Source: Hydractinia symbiolongicarpus
Lineage: Eukaryota > Cnidaria > Hydrozoa > Anthoathecata > Hydractiniidae
Direction: 5' to 3'
Length of the DNA stretch: 64,000 nucleotides
NCBI RefSeq assembly: GCF_029227915.1
Contig: NC_079881.1
Span: forward strand, 18,761,501-18,825,500
Position 1 is the first letter of the stretch. Each line of letters starts with the position of its first letter. A model generated the notes under the pieces. That model made no database searches, was not told the DNA's origin, and saw only the letters and a program-made list of their open reading frames with translations. A program made the translations under genes and the position numbers. Below, one piece after another: positions 12,134-24,325 of this stretch.

Positions 12134-12346
12134 AGTTTGATTAATGTTTCTGAATATAGCTTATATACCCTCAAATCCTAGCCTCTTAACTTCTTACTTT
12201 AAGCCCAGTAAAGCATAAAACACCTTTTTCGGTCAAAATCCCATCTAAAATAAAATTTGACACAAACTCTCTATAAAGCGGACATCCCGTTAAAGCGGAC
12301 AGTTTTTTTTGGCCCCAATGGTGTCCGCTTTAACGGGATTCCACTG

Positions 12347-13021
12347 TATTTCTCAAAATCTGAATCTGATTCATCTCAAGCATTGCCACAAGGTTCAAAA
12401 GAAATTAAAAATATGAAGTTGAAGTCTAAAGAAGCCATGTAAAAGTTAGCGTCTGCTTATGCCACATCCAGGCAATTTCTTTTGCAAGAAGCAGTGTATC
12501 ATTGTTTACCTGAACTTCGAAAATGCTCTCCTAAGACCATATATATCAACACTAATATACCTTCAGAACAAATTAGGACGTGTAAATCTGAAACTAAAAT
12601 TGATGAACTACCAGTCACAGTAAAGGCTTACGTAACTTCGTTGCGATGTTTTTACATGTTTGTAGTCCATGATGAACCTGTGGCTTTGAAAGAATATGTC
12701 CACAAATGTGCGAGTCTTAATGTAACGTGTACAGACTGGGTTGCCCTATATCGCAGAAAACAAAAGAAAGGTCGGCGGAAAAAAGATTTGGAGCAATTAA
12801 CGCAATTTTTTAATGCGTGCGATATAAAGCGGCTTGACGAGTCTGAGATTGTTGCGTTGTGTGAAGAAACTTTAAAATCTGTCCGTTTTAAGGAGATTGC
12901 TCCTAGCTTGAGACAGTTTAGCAATGTCAGGACTACATCCTGTTATACCTGTGTTTTGACAATGCGCATTCCAAAACATCATGTTCCCAAAATTGAAAAT
13001 ACGGATTTTGTCTCGTTTTAG
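12347..13021 (+). pseudogene. Helitron helicase-region fragment with unrecognised tail
   Basis: Directly after the transposon the Helitron frame resumes (FSKSESDSSQAL), then QEAVYHCLPELRKCSPKTIY and INTNIPSEQIRTCKSE. This is the typical segment linking the Helitron Rep and helicase parts. A TAA near 12440 breaks it. From about 12610 the open frame to 13021 (VKAYVTSLRCFYMFVV and a Lys/Arg-rich stretch) no longer resembles Helitron and I do not recognise it. It is nearly identical in copy B. Confidence 0.65.
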
Positions 13022-13279
13022 AAATAAACGAGACACGCTTTACATGTATTACATATATAACACTACCGAGGATGTCCAGGTAACCATTTTTGCCCATTGA
13101 TGTCTCAACATCGTGTTGCAAAGAAAAATAAAGCTATAGATCGTGCTCTCGCGAAAACGGTTTTCGGTGCTGTTTAAAAGAGCAACGAAGACTTGCCTTG
13201 TTATACTTGCAGAGGACATTCTGCTCTCCAAAAAAACTGTATTTTGTAGATAGATAATTGATGTTGTTGGTGAAATTAG

Positions 13280-13510
13280 GTGAATTACATGCGTTTTAGT
13301 CAACATATCAAGGGCTTGCTCTCAGGGTTAATACCAACGTTTGACGGGGGTTTGGTAGGCGACATAAATTTTGATGTTCCCGAAATTGTAAACAGCTCAC
13401 GGATACCACAAGGACATAAAATTATGTTAAATATTAATTCACTCAGAACAACAATTACAATTCAAAATAAACCAATCAACCCGAGTTTTAATTGCCCAAG
13501 CTGTATTTAG
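13280..13510 (+). CDS. Short open frame, function unknown
   Basis: A 76-codon frame containing FDGGLVGDINFDVPEIV and SLRTTITIQNKPINPSF, present unchanged in copy B (25472-25702). I recognise no domain. The identity reflects a young duplication rather than selection, so it may be a fragment of an element or no gene at all. Confidence 0.2.
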   Translation: MNYMRFSQHIKGLLSGLIPTFDGGLVGDINFDVPEIVNSSRIPQGHKIMLNINSLRTTITIQNKPINPSFNCPSCI

Positions 13511-13559
13511 AGATAAAAATAGTTTTTCCCTTGATTTTAATTTCGGGAACGTAGTGTCC

Positions 13560-13905
13560 AATTTAAGAATCTGCAAATAAATAATTAAATAAATATAAAA
13601 CTATAAATAGGAGCAGACAACTACCCGCTCGGACTTGTGAACCTGGCAGTAGCTTTCCACATGTGTTACGGGATCCCAACACTCAGCCTTACATGCTTGC
13701 GTCGGACCAGCCACCAGCTTCGGACCATCCGTAGGTCAGGACCAGCCTGAATACAGTGAAGTAATGTACGTTGATGTAAAGTCACGGAAACAAGAAGATA
13801 GAAATGACAACCCCTTTTATAGCTTCTTCCTAACATCAGCTATAGCAGGATTGTTAACCCTGTAGACTAAGTTAGCCAACTTAGCCTCCCTACAGAACTG
13901 TGGTG
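13560..13905 (-). repeat. Retroelement 3'-UTR segment, type B
   Basis: The reverse complement carries the type-B landmarks: CTAAGTTGGCTAACTTAG-like hairpin, AACCCTG/GATCCTGCTATA, GTAAGGCTGAGTGTTGGGATCC, TAACACATGTGGAAAGCTAC and CAAGTCC. The same segment occurs at 8560-8960 (minus), 37180-37390, 51340-51560 and 52010-52310 (plus). Confidence 0.7.
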
Positions 13906-13917
13906 AAGAGCGTCTCA

Positions 13918-14136
13918 TTATATAGACATCATATAGATATCCGAAGGGGTAGTCCTTATACGGTCTGGGTCAATAACATTTGGAAAATCATGGTTAAATA
14001 GATTTGGATTTTTTGTAGAACCAAAATAAATCCGACGGGCCGGCCTAAGCTTGGTGGGTGCGACAGATAACAATTGGGTTGGGGCTGCCAACTTTATTGC
14101 GGGCTCAGCAGGCATGTTTTTCATGCCATCCCACAA
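13918..14136 (-). pseudogene. Unrecognised coding fragment
   Basis: A 72-codon frame with basic KLRPARRIYFGSTKNPNLF and EPAIKLAAP, preserved with few changes at 26110-26328. The base composition and motif-like run look like a transposable-element protein fragment, but I cannot assign it. It abuts a type-B 3' UTR segment of the same orientation. Confidence 0.3.
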
Positions 14137-14289
14137 CTCAACCTATTGACCCCTTGCGTGTAAGTACTACCTGTCTATTGTTGAATACTTCACTTATAAC
14201 TGGTAACTGTCAATAGGGAGTGATGTTTAAATTAACACAAATGCATGCGAGACAAACAGCACAAACATACACAAACACAAACGTACACA

Positions 14290-14330
14290 CACAAAAAACA
14301 AACAAACAAACAAACAAACAAAAAACAAAA
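14290..14330. repeat. (AAAC)n microsatellite
   Basis: A run of CAAA/AAAC units, also in copy B (about 26480-26520) with one unit altered. Confidence 0.9.
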
Positions 14331-14405
14331 AGAGAACTAGTCTTTCCCAGTGTCTATCTGTCTTTCCAGATATTCATTTGCCCTCCTTTCAGAAGGCTAG
14401 CATAA

Positions 14406-15008
14406 CAAAGTGAAAAATATTTGCTAAGCTTTCGTTTGTGCCAATATTCCGTGTTCTCTTCACATGGACAAGTCAGTTCTAACATAATTACAGTTTTGGA
14501 AGAACTGGATATTAATAACACGTCTGGGCGTAGTTGTGTTATTGCAATGTATGGTGGAACAACCTAAACGGAATCTAAATCTGACAGTATTTTCCAATCG
14601 GAAGCAAGGTGAAGAAGGCCTGGACACTTTGTATGCCTCTTTTTAGATGGTGATTGACCGGCCGGAATGAAATTAATTTTGTTGCACTTGGAAACCTTAA
14701 GAGGTTCATATGATACCAAAAACTCTTTTAATGCCTTAACCAAAACTATTAAAACCGAGTCATGACGGTATGTGTATCTACCCTGCGTAAGGGAGGTCCT
14801 ACAGGCACCCAATATGTGAGAGACATTTGAGGATGGTTTCTTGCACAGAATGCAACTTTTCTCTTTCTCAATTCCCCATCTCACAAGATTGGTTGGAGAG
14901 GGAAGGGTGTCGTAGGTTGCCCCTATACAAAAGGAAGTTAGACATTGTGGCAGTGAAAGAATTGTTCTCCAAGATAAATCATTTTTCACATAAGAGCACC
15001 ATTTCGTC
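14406..15008 (-). pseudogene. Retroelement thumb, CCHC knuckle and RLE endonuclease
   Basis: Minus-strand residues include TYDTLPSPTNLVRWG and C..C....SHILGAC (zinc knuckle CILCKKPSSNVSHILGAC), followed by LLHLASDWKI. The RLE core has LRPDVLLISSSSKTV and LELTCPCEEN, giving the spacing PD-x14-E, then KLSKY, the usual K...Y companion. In R2/NeSL-type elements this domain nicks the target for target-primed reverse transcription. A TAG after DLDSV and the abrupt end at 14406 break it. The catalytic Asp and Glu are retained. Confidence 0.82.
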
Positions 15009-15735
15009 CAATTGGTCCAATTGATCCAATTTTTTATTTTAGCACAAAGCTTCGTGTATGCAAATTTTAATTATTGTCCCTTAGGTTGGCATTTCTCTTC
15101 TTCGAAATCTCTTTTGAAAATTGAAAAACTCCACAACAGGGCTTTAAGTTTTATTCATGATGACCCAAGACCAGTTGATTGCCTCCCAAATAAACATTAT
15201 ATGGAATTACTAAGGCACAGATATTTATGCATAGAAATATTTAAAATTCGGAGAAACATCAGTCCTTCTTTCATAAAAGATATTTTCCTTTTTGAGGAAA
15301 CTGATAGGCCAGTAAGAAGTCAAAACATGGACAACCTAAAAACCATCAGTGTAAAAACAAGCACCTTTGGTCTAAACAGTTTGCGATGTTTAGCCCCAAA
15401 AGTTTGGAATAAACTTCCTTTTCATACGAAGAGTTGCGAAGATCTAGTTAAATTTAAGCAAATGATTAAAAAATGGAATGGCTCTCACTGTTTATGCACA
15501 GAGTGTCGGCAATTGATTCCATAACTTGCGTAATCAATACGAAAATGGGAGAGGGGGAATGTTTATCTTTTATTTATTATTTATTCATTATTTATTTATT
15601 ATAGTTTTCATCTAAATTGTAAATATATAAAAATATTTGGTCGGTTTTGATTAGTTTTTTGCAAAATATTATTTTTTTAAAGAACTATTGTATATAATAA
15701 CCGACGGTAAACAAATTAAATCAATCAATCAATCA
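15009..15735 (+). mobile_element. 5'-truncated LINE (CR1/Jockey-like C-terminus) inserted in the retroelement
   Basis: The plus-strand frame ending at 15524 reads NFNYCPLGWHFSSSKSLLKI, KLHNRALSFIHDD and LRCLAPKVWNKLPF, the standard C-terminal region of APE-type LINE ORF2 proteins. The 3' UTR ends in (ATCA)n at about 15718-15735. CAATTG lies at both junctions, consistent with a short target duplication. It splits the host retroelement frame in the thumb region. Confidence 0.82.
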
Positions 15736-17346
15736 ATTGCCTTGCAAATGCAACTGTACAGCTCTGGCATGGTAAATATCTTCTTCATTTTCTTCAATGA
15801 TATTGGAAACAAGCTTTCGGTAAGCATAAGTGCCTTTTGATGGTATATTTTTGTGGTCTAAGAGCCCTAAGCCAGCTCGACCAGTCTGATGCAAACCTAA
15901 AATCCTTTTGAAATTGAGCTGACTATCCGCCGAAAGAACTGCCTCACTAACTTTCCAATTACCAGCTTTCAAATCTGGTACGCACTTAGACACATAAGGG
16001 TCGACAGAATCTCTTAGTAACAGATGTCCACTGATTTTGGTAGATTTGAGAACAGATGCAAGACTTTTCAGGTGAAGAGGACAAGGCGATGTCGAGGAAT
16101 ATAAGGAAATGTTGGAAATTGAATGATGTAGTTTTAACCATTTCCTAATGAAAACAGAAAATCTTTGCTCCAGTTTTGTGATAGTAGATAGAGAAACTTC
16201 ATAAATTAATAATGGCCAGCGGATTCTGGGAATTAACAGATGGTGTAAAAACCAAACCTTATGGCCCCCTTTATGAAAGGACCTGTCTATAGCCATAAAT
16301 TTGTCTTCGGCATCATTTAGAAATTCTTGTATTGCAGCAGAATCAGACAAGGATGAGTTTATTGTTCTGCCTAAAAACCTAATTGGATTAGAATGAATGA
16401 ATGGAATTTTTTCGCTGCCAACTGTAAACGGTGAACTTTGGACGACTTTTCCCTTATCAATAACAATGCTGCGTGATTTAGAAGGCCTAAACGACATGCC
16501 TACCCAATCAATTAAGAACATTACATTGGACATTAAGAACATATCATCCATAAAAGCTTTTATTGGGGGTTGGTCTGGGATTTTGTTTATATTATTTTCA
16601 GTATCAATAAGGCTGGGGGTAACACATACATACTCAATAATAACATTTATAGCTGCAAGAAATGGTATAATGGAAAGTGTACAGCCGATAAAAATTCCCC
16701 TACAGTGTTGATGCCAACTGGAAGGAGCAGAAGCCGAGAAAGACTTACTCCACAGGCTGTCGTAGTATAGCTGTATGAGCCTTATCCATGATTCTGGTAC
16801 ACAATAGCGTCTGAGAGCCATAAAAATCAGCTTGTGCGGAACTGAAGGGTACGCATTAGCAATATCAAGCCATATGGCTTAAAGTGAAGAATGTTGTGCC
16901 TTCGCATTCTTAAGTGTGGACCAAACAATAGACATGTGTTCCCAGCAACCCGGAACTTTTTCCATACAACCTTTCTGAATGGAAGTATTAATGAAGTTGT
17001 TTTTCTTTATAATATGCGATTCTAACCGCTTGGAAATCAAACTAAAAAAGAGCTTTCCTTCAACATTCAGAAGAGCTATGGGGCGAAAATCCTTTATGTT
17101 GGATGGACAAGGTGTGTTGTTTTTAGGTATATAAAGTTCTGATGCAATTCTCCATTGCACAGGAATAAAAGACTTCTTTAGACAAGCTTGAAAAATGTTA
17201 AACAGAAACGATGCAATATGAGGACAATTCTTATATACTGTGTAAGGAATTTGGTTCAGCCCAGGAGAAGAAGCATTTCTACGAGAATGTAGGACAGCTT
17301 GGAAATCCTTGAACTTTAGCTTGGAAGAATCGAAAGCTGAGACTAG
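15736..17346 (-). pseudogene. Reverse transcriptase of RLE-type retroelement
   Basis: On the minus strand the RT motifs come in order: NASSPGLNQIPYTVYK, IPKNNTPCPSNIKDFRPIAL with NVEGKLFF, AIWLDIANAYPSVPH (motif A Asp), GIFIGCTLSIIPFLAAINV (motif B) and IKAFMDDMFLM (motif C, FMDD in place of Y/FADD). A thumb region follows. The frame is open except for TAA at 16879-16881, just before motif A. The 5' end is cut at the boundary of duplication copy B. Confidence 0.88.
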
Positions 17347-19510
17347 ATAGAGAATGTAGAGGAAGTAAATGACAAAGGTGACGCAACACCTGGTGATGTT
17401 CCTGTCAATCAAGGTATAACGACTTTGCTTAATTCTTTTAACTTTGCTTTGAATGAATTATACATAATATGCTATTAGATTATCAATTTAAGTATAACTT
17501 TTCTATTTTTCATTTTTTATCTATAGAGGAGCGAAGGGAAAACTTTTACTTACTGGTCAACAAACATCTTTGTTGCTAAAAAAATTTATGACAATTCAAG
17601 TGTCGTTCATAATAAAGTGTTAATCCTTGGTTATAACAAATGTTTCATAAAAAGGTTTTTTTGCTAGAAGAGCAATTGATGCGGATATTCATTGTTCTGG
17701 TACTTATATTTCTTCGCTGTACCAGAAAATTTAAAACAATGGATCCCAAAACTCTTTAAAGAGCAATTGAACCTGATGAAGAAGAAACTGGAAAAGAGGT
17801 TTCAAGGGGTAAAAAAGAAAACGACAACCAGATTTAAGCGAAAGATCTATCAGAAAGCAAAAACGTGATCATGGACAAAGTTATAGCCGTTACAGAAAAG
17901 CAGGTGATCCTGCTTTTCCAAAAAGATCTACCAGAGCTATGAAGCAGCCTTGTGATCAAACATGTAGGAAAAATCGCAGTATATCAGTGAATGAACATGA
18001 GCGGTTGATTGTTTTTGCTGATTTTTGGTCTTATAGTGATTTGCAAAACAGCGTGAATTTATTTCAAGGCACATATTTGTTCTAAAGAAAAAAAGATCAA
18101 GGGGGAGCGGAGCACGTGCTAAACAAAATCATCGTATAGTATATATAATCTCACTTTTTGTAAGACAATGTTCTTTAATACTCTAAATGTGTCAGAAAAA
18201 GATGGTTCGCAATACTCACAAATGACAGATTGTTCACGGTGACCAAAGGGGCAAAACAAAAAATCCTAAAGAAGACGAAGATGTTGAAATTATCCAACAT
18301 ATAAAAAATTTTCCTGTTATAGAAGGACATTACATTAGGGCTCAATCAAATAGGCATTACCTAAGATCTGATCTTATCATTTGGACGATGTATGAGCTTT
18401 GTTGCAAAAGCAGACCAAAAGTGAATGTTGGAGAGCAAAAATATCGCCGTGTTTTCAATATGAAATTTAAGATGGGTTTCCACAAACCTAAAAAAGATAG
18501 ATGTGAAATCTGCATAGAATTTTAAACTTATTGGGAAAAAAATACCAAGATCATCAAGGAAACAAAACCTTGTCACGAGAGATTAACAATCTCTAATAAT
18601 CAGGAGACAGTAAAGTGTTTGCTATTTGATTTGCAGAAGATTCTTACTGTTACATTCGGAGAACATTCGTCATTCTTTTATAAGCAAAATTTTGCTGCCT
18701 ATAATTTTTAAGTAATGGACTTAGTAGCAGGGCTATTGTTATAGTTGGAACCAAACCATAGCAAAAAGAGGCTCACGCGAAATAGGCAGCTCTATCTACC
18801 ATTATTTAAATGACAATGTAAAAAGCACTGATGTAAGGCATTCTATTTTCTGAAAACTGTCCAGGTCAAAAAAACAACAACAAAAAACAAAAAAAACAAA
18901 ACAGAATGATTAACCAAGTGCTTTTTTAGCAACAATTAATATCCGTAATCTGAAATCAGTTGATCTGATTTACTTAGAAAAAAGACATGCATAGAATGCT
19001 TATGATAGTATTTATGCCTGCATCGTAAATGCTAAAAAAGGAATGGAAATTCACCATCTTTACCAATGGGAAACGATCATCCAGTTTGCATGTAAAAAAA
19101 ACCTTATAATTTAAAAATAATGAGTCAGGATGTTTTTTGCGATATCTTAACCACTGCAAAGAAATCTAGAAGATACAAAAACAGACAGTTATAAATTAAT
19201 CAAACATGTGAGATTTAAAGAGCCAATGAGTGGTGATAACATAATGATGTTATACAAGCACAACCTCAGTGAACCTTTTCATGCTGCTATAATTGGAACA
19301 GTACCACGTCGCAAGAACCCAATTCAGGAGTTGACATAATGGCGAGTTACCAGGCACAACAGCATTAAAAAAAGATCTATTAATCTTATGTGGAATCAAT
19401 ACTATACCCCCTAAATATCACAGATTTATCAAAATTTAAAAACATGTGAGAACAGAATTAAACTGGATGAGATAGATCCAAACAGAAATAATGATGAAGA
19501 TGTATAGACT
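17347..19510 (+). pseudogene. Transposase-like pseudogene (copy B)
   Basis: The same broken gene as in copy A, with the same stop after RCEICIEF. The candidate GT-AG intron is 17414-17526. It has a few private changes, for example GGAAGTAAATGAC near the start. It adds no function. The shared lesions show it was already dead before the duplication. Confidence 0.6.
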
Positions 19511-19691
19511 TTAAAAATTTCAAAATAAATATTTTTAGATTTTCTGCGTGCATATAATTTAGTTGAATTAGTACAGTTCAGTAGTTTTAATGAAAATAGT
19601 TCCAAAAAGTAAAATATAAAAAGATAACACGTGTCTCGTTTTTACTGTTAAACGTTTTGATCCTGGGTTCTATTTTATTTGTGCTTTAAAC

Positions 19692-19915
19692 AGGTTTTAT
19701 GTTGAAAATTTTAAAACACGAGCACATTCACATTATGGTTTACAGGGATCCTTCCATGCAGAAAATAAAAAGTTCATATTACAAAACAACGAAAAAAAAT
19801 TTTTATTTTGCCTACTTCTTAATTCTCTAGATATTTGAAAATAAAAATAACATAATTATACCAAAAAGTGAGCTAACGAACACCATTACAACATGCAACA
19901 TATGTTTGTGACGTT
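19692..19915 (+). repeat. Single 224-bp unit
   Basis: One copy of the unit that is present three times in tandem at 3657-4328. Confidence 0.9.
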
Positions 19916-20859
19916 ACAACCAGACAGACATATTCACTAGAAGGAGTGAAAAGCTATTAAAACAACTCATCATTCTCAGTGTTACGCTTTACACGTTTTA
20001 AATTTTATTTAAAACTGTTTATTAAAAAGAACTAGTGTTTTCTCAATTTCCTTTAATGTTTTTTAAATTGATTAGCAGCATGAAATTAGAGAACGGTTTA
20101 GTTATCAACTGTCCCGAATGTATTATATGTAAAATAAGAAAAAGGAAAGTTATAAAATAACTCACTGCTTTGTCTACCTTGAGTTAAAACAGAAGCTAGT
20201 CAAAAACTATGATTATTTTCTTTTTTACATTAATCTTTGCTGTGCATTTTCAATTGTATCCGTCAATTGTATCTTGTGTTTTTCATAACAAAGCAAAAGT
20301 TTATTTCAGCATTAACATTGTAATTTTTTGAAGTAGTTAACCTGTATAATGATGAATGATGATAACAACAACAACGGCAACGACAACAACAACGCCTCTA
20401 AAGAATATGCTTACAAAAGGACACAATTCTGCCTTTTTCCAAAGAGTTAACTGTCACAAGACGCAATTCTTAAAATGTTTGCAAAATAAAAATGAATATC
20501 AAAAGCCGAAGCAATTACGGAAGCCGTCTCTATGTACATAACACCCATTCCGAATCTGAGAAAGTTAATTTTTACAGCGGATTTAGGACTTGAGACATTT
20601 AGTAACATCCAAAATCTTACACCATACTATTTTTCTGATTCAATTCCTGTTTTTCTGGACATTTCTGGGTCGTGAAACAGATTTTTTCATAATGCGGACA
20701 TGACAGAAAATGCAACTTTGGCATTTTTATTGTACCTTCTGAAAAGAAATATATTACGCGCAGGGCTTTTCAACGCCTATGATATTCAGTTTTAATGTAT
20801 CCCAACATTAGTTGCATTGTGAGAGAAAATAATTTACAAAGAAGTGGCTAGCAATGATA

Positions 20860-21360
20860 AATTCAACCTGTTAGGTCTTTGGAAATAAGCTAGAGGTTGT
20901 ACTCCTCTAGAGAAAATGCCTCTAAAAGCACAATTCTCCTAATTAATTAAAAAAAAAATACAAAAAAATAAAAAGGACACAACACATTTGAAAAGATGAA
21001 CAGAAATTTAACCAAGGGCGGGTAGGTTTCGACCCATTTCTGAAACCTAAGTACCCTGGATGTCTAGCTGGGTCACCTCGAAGAGGTCCGCGGACGGTCA
21101 TCAGCAGAAACTAGACATCCCTATCTTCCTAAAGTAAACTTTGACCACTTTCTGTTCAACTGTGCTATTCTTTGCTTTTAACTCAGGTAAAAAGTGGAGT
21201 CGTTACTCTCCAAAGACAAGATCATGTGTGATCAACCCCCCCTGCTAACATTTTTTTTGCTGGGGTAATAAGTGGAGTCGTCACTCTCGAAAGACAAGAC
21301 CTACTATGATCAAACCCATTGCTAACTCATTTTTATTTGAATTTGTTTTTATTTCTGACT
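20860..21360 (-). repeat. Retroelement 3' UTR, type A (copy B)
   Basis: Matches 5262-5868. The tail segment (20860-20950), the A/B-box-like segment (21020-21100) and two TGGAG...CTCCA hairpin units (about 21190-21300) are present. The C-run is shorter than in copy A. Confidence 0.7.
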
Positions 21361-21391
21361 GGGGTAATTATTTAAATTTTGACAAAAAATA

Positions 21392-22359
21392 ACACATACA
21401 CTGTGGAGTTATCTAGATCAGATGGCTTGACACTAATCACTGCCCTATCATCACATTTTAACCATGTATTAACACCCTGATCTCTTATGAAAGCCCAGTA
21501 GTAACCAGCCGCCAGTGTGCCTGAATGCCTCCGCAGGATGGGAATAAACTTTTAGTGTGTCGTTTTAGTGTTGGGCGAGGCAAGAAACAAATTTTTTATT
21601 TTTCACAGATCTTCCTTGGATACAGTTAAACCTTTTCAGTTGGATGATCAGTATATCTCCACACTGGGTGAAGACAGTTTCCCGGGTACTGTCTTGAAGG
21701 GAAGAGTACTGTGGGCACATCCATCTGTCATTTCCAGACATATATTCTGGTTGCAAAAAAGCTTTAATGTAGCCTGTCATGTTGTTTGAAACAGGGAGTG
21801 GCAGAATGGACATACTTTCCTCCCTACTGGAAGAAAAGAGGCATGAATTACAAGATATTGTTGTAGTTACTTTGTTGCTAATAATATTGTTAGCGATAAC
21901 TGATGGCCCTGTCAACTCGTTTAATACATGAGGTAGGATCTCAGGAACATCCTGCTGTGTGTTAATATTGAATGGGTTGTTCCTAGCATTGGACATCTTA
22001 CGTTGTAACGCTCGGAGAAAGGGGGAAGGGTCTACAACTGAGGTGGGTTTAGACAACAGAGACATAGTCAGCAAGACGGACTTGGCCAGGGGGGAAACAA
22101 AAGAGGACTCCGATGCACTTTGTGACCAAAGTGAAGGAGTTACAGATAATGCTTGCAGGATAGAATTAGCATAGCATGTATTCCCTTTATTAATCAGACC
22201 AGCATGAGATGGTTTTGCTGGAGTGTTGTTGGTAGGCGGTTCTGGGTCCGAGTGTGAGTGACTTTTATCCACAGTTGGCCTTCGTTGTTGATGCTGTTGT
22301 TGTTGCTGCGGGCTTGTAACCTTTGGCAATATAGGGATCGATAGAACAACGCAATGCAA
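21392..22359 (-). pseudogene. Ubiquitin-specific protease (C19), type B, copy B
   Basis: The frame is open longer than in copy A (to 21565), adding RWMCPQYSSLQDSTRETVFT (CxxC-type finger residue) and DILIIQLKRFN, the box before the His region. The Cys box NKGNTCYAN is intact. The His box reads AAGYYWA, so the catalytic His of copy A (AAGHYWA) is Tyr here. About 50 bases upstream of it are deleted relative to copy A. The fragment is inactive by sequence. Confidence 0.82.
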
Positions 22360-22454
22360 TACGTTTTAAAGTAAAGTTAATATATTGAACACAAAAGCAT
22401 AAAAGAAATTCTAGATGAATTACATATAACTGAAAATTAATATTATAAATCATT

Positions 22455-22610
22455 GTCCCTCTCAAATGATTTTGAGGTTCATCTGTACAGGTCTCCTAAT
22501 TCCTGTTTTATCAATAATTACAATCCTGTGATGTTGAGAGCATGGAAAGCGAATATGGATTTGCAGCTGGTTTTCAATTACTACAAAGCCGTGTCGTACA
22601 TGGCTGCATA
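22455..22610 (+). pseudogene. Helitron middle fragment (copy B)
   Basis: Same as 10272-10417, a few bases shorter at the left (ACTCAG missing) and with NPV for NHV. It ends in the TA target site of the transposon. Confidence 0.7.
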
Positions 22611-22889
22611 CAGTGGAATCCCGTTAAAGCGGACACCCTCTAAAGCAGACAGCCCGTTAAAGCGGACAGCTCGTTAAAGCGGACAGTCCGTTAAAGCGGA
22701 CACTAGCACTTGAAACGGACTGATTTTAAGTCAAACTCTTATAAAAAACTCTCTATGAAGCGGACAGTCATAAAGCGGACACTCGTTAAAGCGGATGATT
22801 TATTTTGCACCGAATGAATATTCTCGCTATAAAGCGGACAGTACAAAACAAAAAATGGAAACAAAGATTTTGCAACGAAATTTTTATTC

Positions 22890-23259
22890 TTATTTCAGAC
22901 ATTTTCTAACTTTTTTATCAACAGAGTCTAAAATCTTTTTAATACACCTTTCTGTAAAAGACACAGCTTTGGCAGGGCCAATGAGTGCGTAATGCACTGG
23001 AATTTCGAGACCATAACCTGCCCCACGGTTCACGCGTTTCCCAGTGACTTTGCATCTGATTGTACAGCTTGGGATTTTTAGAAATTTATTGAACAATTTG
23101 CTTAAATTCATTGGAACATGTCCAACGACTTTTCCTTCCAGCAAAACAGCAACTGCAAAGCTATCATGTTCATTATCGCTTTCTGGTTTCAAACAGAGAT
23201 TTTCATCGTCGACTTTCGGTGTCTAAATGTCCATATAAGCATGGTATCTTCGAACGAAA
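22890..23259 (-). pseudogene. HIRAN-like accessory protein (pogo element, copy B)
   Basis: One residue differs from copy A in the open part (PESD for SESD). The same in-frame TAG follows RRYHAYMDI. GKVVGHVP and GLEIP motifs are intact. Confidence 0.65.
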
Positions 23260-23601
23260 GATTTAAAACAATACTCCTTCTGTTTTATAATAATTACTTC
23301 TATCTCTTCATCAATATTTTTGAGTAACATTTCAATCAAGAAATTCTTCTTCTTAAAGCAACATCTCTTGACTGGTAGACATGTTTTGAATGGTAGACAT
23401 GTTTTTCGTTGTTGTTGTTGTTTTTCTCGTATCTCGTATCGTTTTCTCGCTGTCTTGTCTGTTGGTTTGTTCTCTCAATCTGTTGTTTAATGTCATTGAA
23501 AGACATTGCATTGTGACTTCTTCGCAATCATTAAAAATTCGAATGTTTTTATTTTGAAATTGTTGGAAAATCGAACATACAACAAGTCTAGTTATTTCAA
23601 C

Positions 23602-24325
23602 ATGGCGACGGGAAGAGAGAGGTTGTCGAAGCAGCAGCTTGCTGGTAAATTTCAAAAAAAAACTTTAACATTAGATGAAAATATTAAGTTTTTGGATTTT
23701 GCTAAGAAAAACCCGAACTTTGGATGCAGAAAATTTGCAGATATTCACAGTATCGGGAAAACAGCAGCAGCTACGATCTTTAAGAATGAAAAGAAAATTC
23801 GTACTCAATATGAAATGTTTCGTGAAAAAGACAAGAAACGTGATCGTCATGGAAAGTACCATAAGTTGAATGAAATTTTATTCGAATGGTACCAAAGATG
23901 TACTGCTTCTAACATCTACCCAAATGGTGTTATGTTGAAAGAGGAGGCGATTGCAATAAAAGAGCAACTAAAGAGCAGTAAATTTGACGATTTCAAAGCT
24001 TCTGATGGCTGGTTAGATCGCTGGAAATCCACCTTCTCAATCAAAGAACGTCGCATTGTTGGCGAGGCTGGTGATGTATCTACAGAAACCGTTTCTTCTT
24101 GGATAGAGAGGGTAAACGAGTTGATTGAAGGCTACTCTTTGGATAACATTTGGAACATGGACGAATCTGAGCTGCAAATAAATCATCACAACGTTGGACA
24201 AAATGCGCCGTTGTACAGTCTTCGATGAAGAAAGTCAAAAAATGCTGACGGCAGTTACAAAAAAGATTGAGGATCTACAAATTAAATGCAAGAAGCAAGC
24301 CTCTATCAAAGACGTTTTCTTGTAA
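23602..24325 (+). pseudogene. pogo/Tigger transposase, DDE core deleted (copy B)
   Basis: ATG at 23602. It is open for 208 codons to 24228 without the frameshift of copy A, reading VNELIEGYSLDNIWNMDE, then the deletion joint. The C-terminal tail resumes in another frame and ends at the TAA at 24323-24325. The two HTH units are complete. The catalytic core is missing. Confidence 0.85.

Larger units (their letters stand above)
10418..12346 (+). mobile_element. pogo/Tigger-type DNA transposon, internally deleted (copy A)
   Basis: Perfect 27-bp terminal inverted repeats (10418-10444 and 12320-12346, beginning CAGTGGAATCCCG) are flanked by TA on both sides, as expected for Tc1/mariner-pogo elements. 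Subterminal AAAGCGGACA motifs recur about nine times on the left and three on the right. It contains a minus-strand HIRAN-like gene and a divergent plus-strand transposase lacking most of its DDE domain. Length 1929 bp; the copy at 22611-24538 is 1928 bp. Confidence 0.93.
1291..14405 (+). repeat. Large duplication, copy A
   Basis: Nearly every part of this stretch recurs in the same order and orientation at 17347-26597, mostly with only scattered substitutions. Shared landmarks are the transposase-like pseudogene, a 224-bp unit, a USP pseudogene, a pogo-type element with identical ends inserted at the same Helitron base, and an (AAAC)n run. Copy A has about 3.3 kb (about 5790-9124) absent from copy B, where the sequence jumps directly to the USP C-terminus. 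The intervening segment is an unrelated minus-strand retroelement. Both boundaries are abrupt: near the GTAGAGGAAG motif on the left and near GGCTAGCATAA on the right. Confidence 0.85.
14406..17346 (-). mobile_element. RLE-type non-LTR retroelement lying between the duplication copies
   Basis: Minus-strand order is RT (17346 to about 15736), a foreign LINE insert (15009-15735), then RT thumb, zinc knuckle and RLE (15008-14406). Both ends stop exactly where the duplicated copies begin, so the 5' region and any USP are absent. The reading frame across the LINE insert is restored (LHLQGN then WTKWCSYVKNDLSW). One in-frame TAA (16879-16881) interrupts the RT. Confidence 0.85.
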
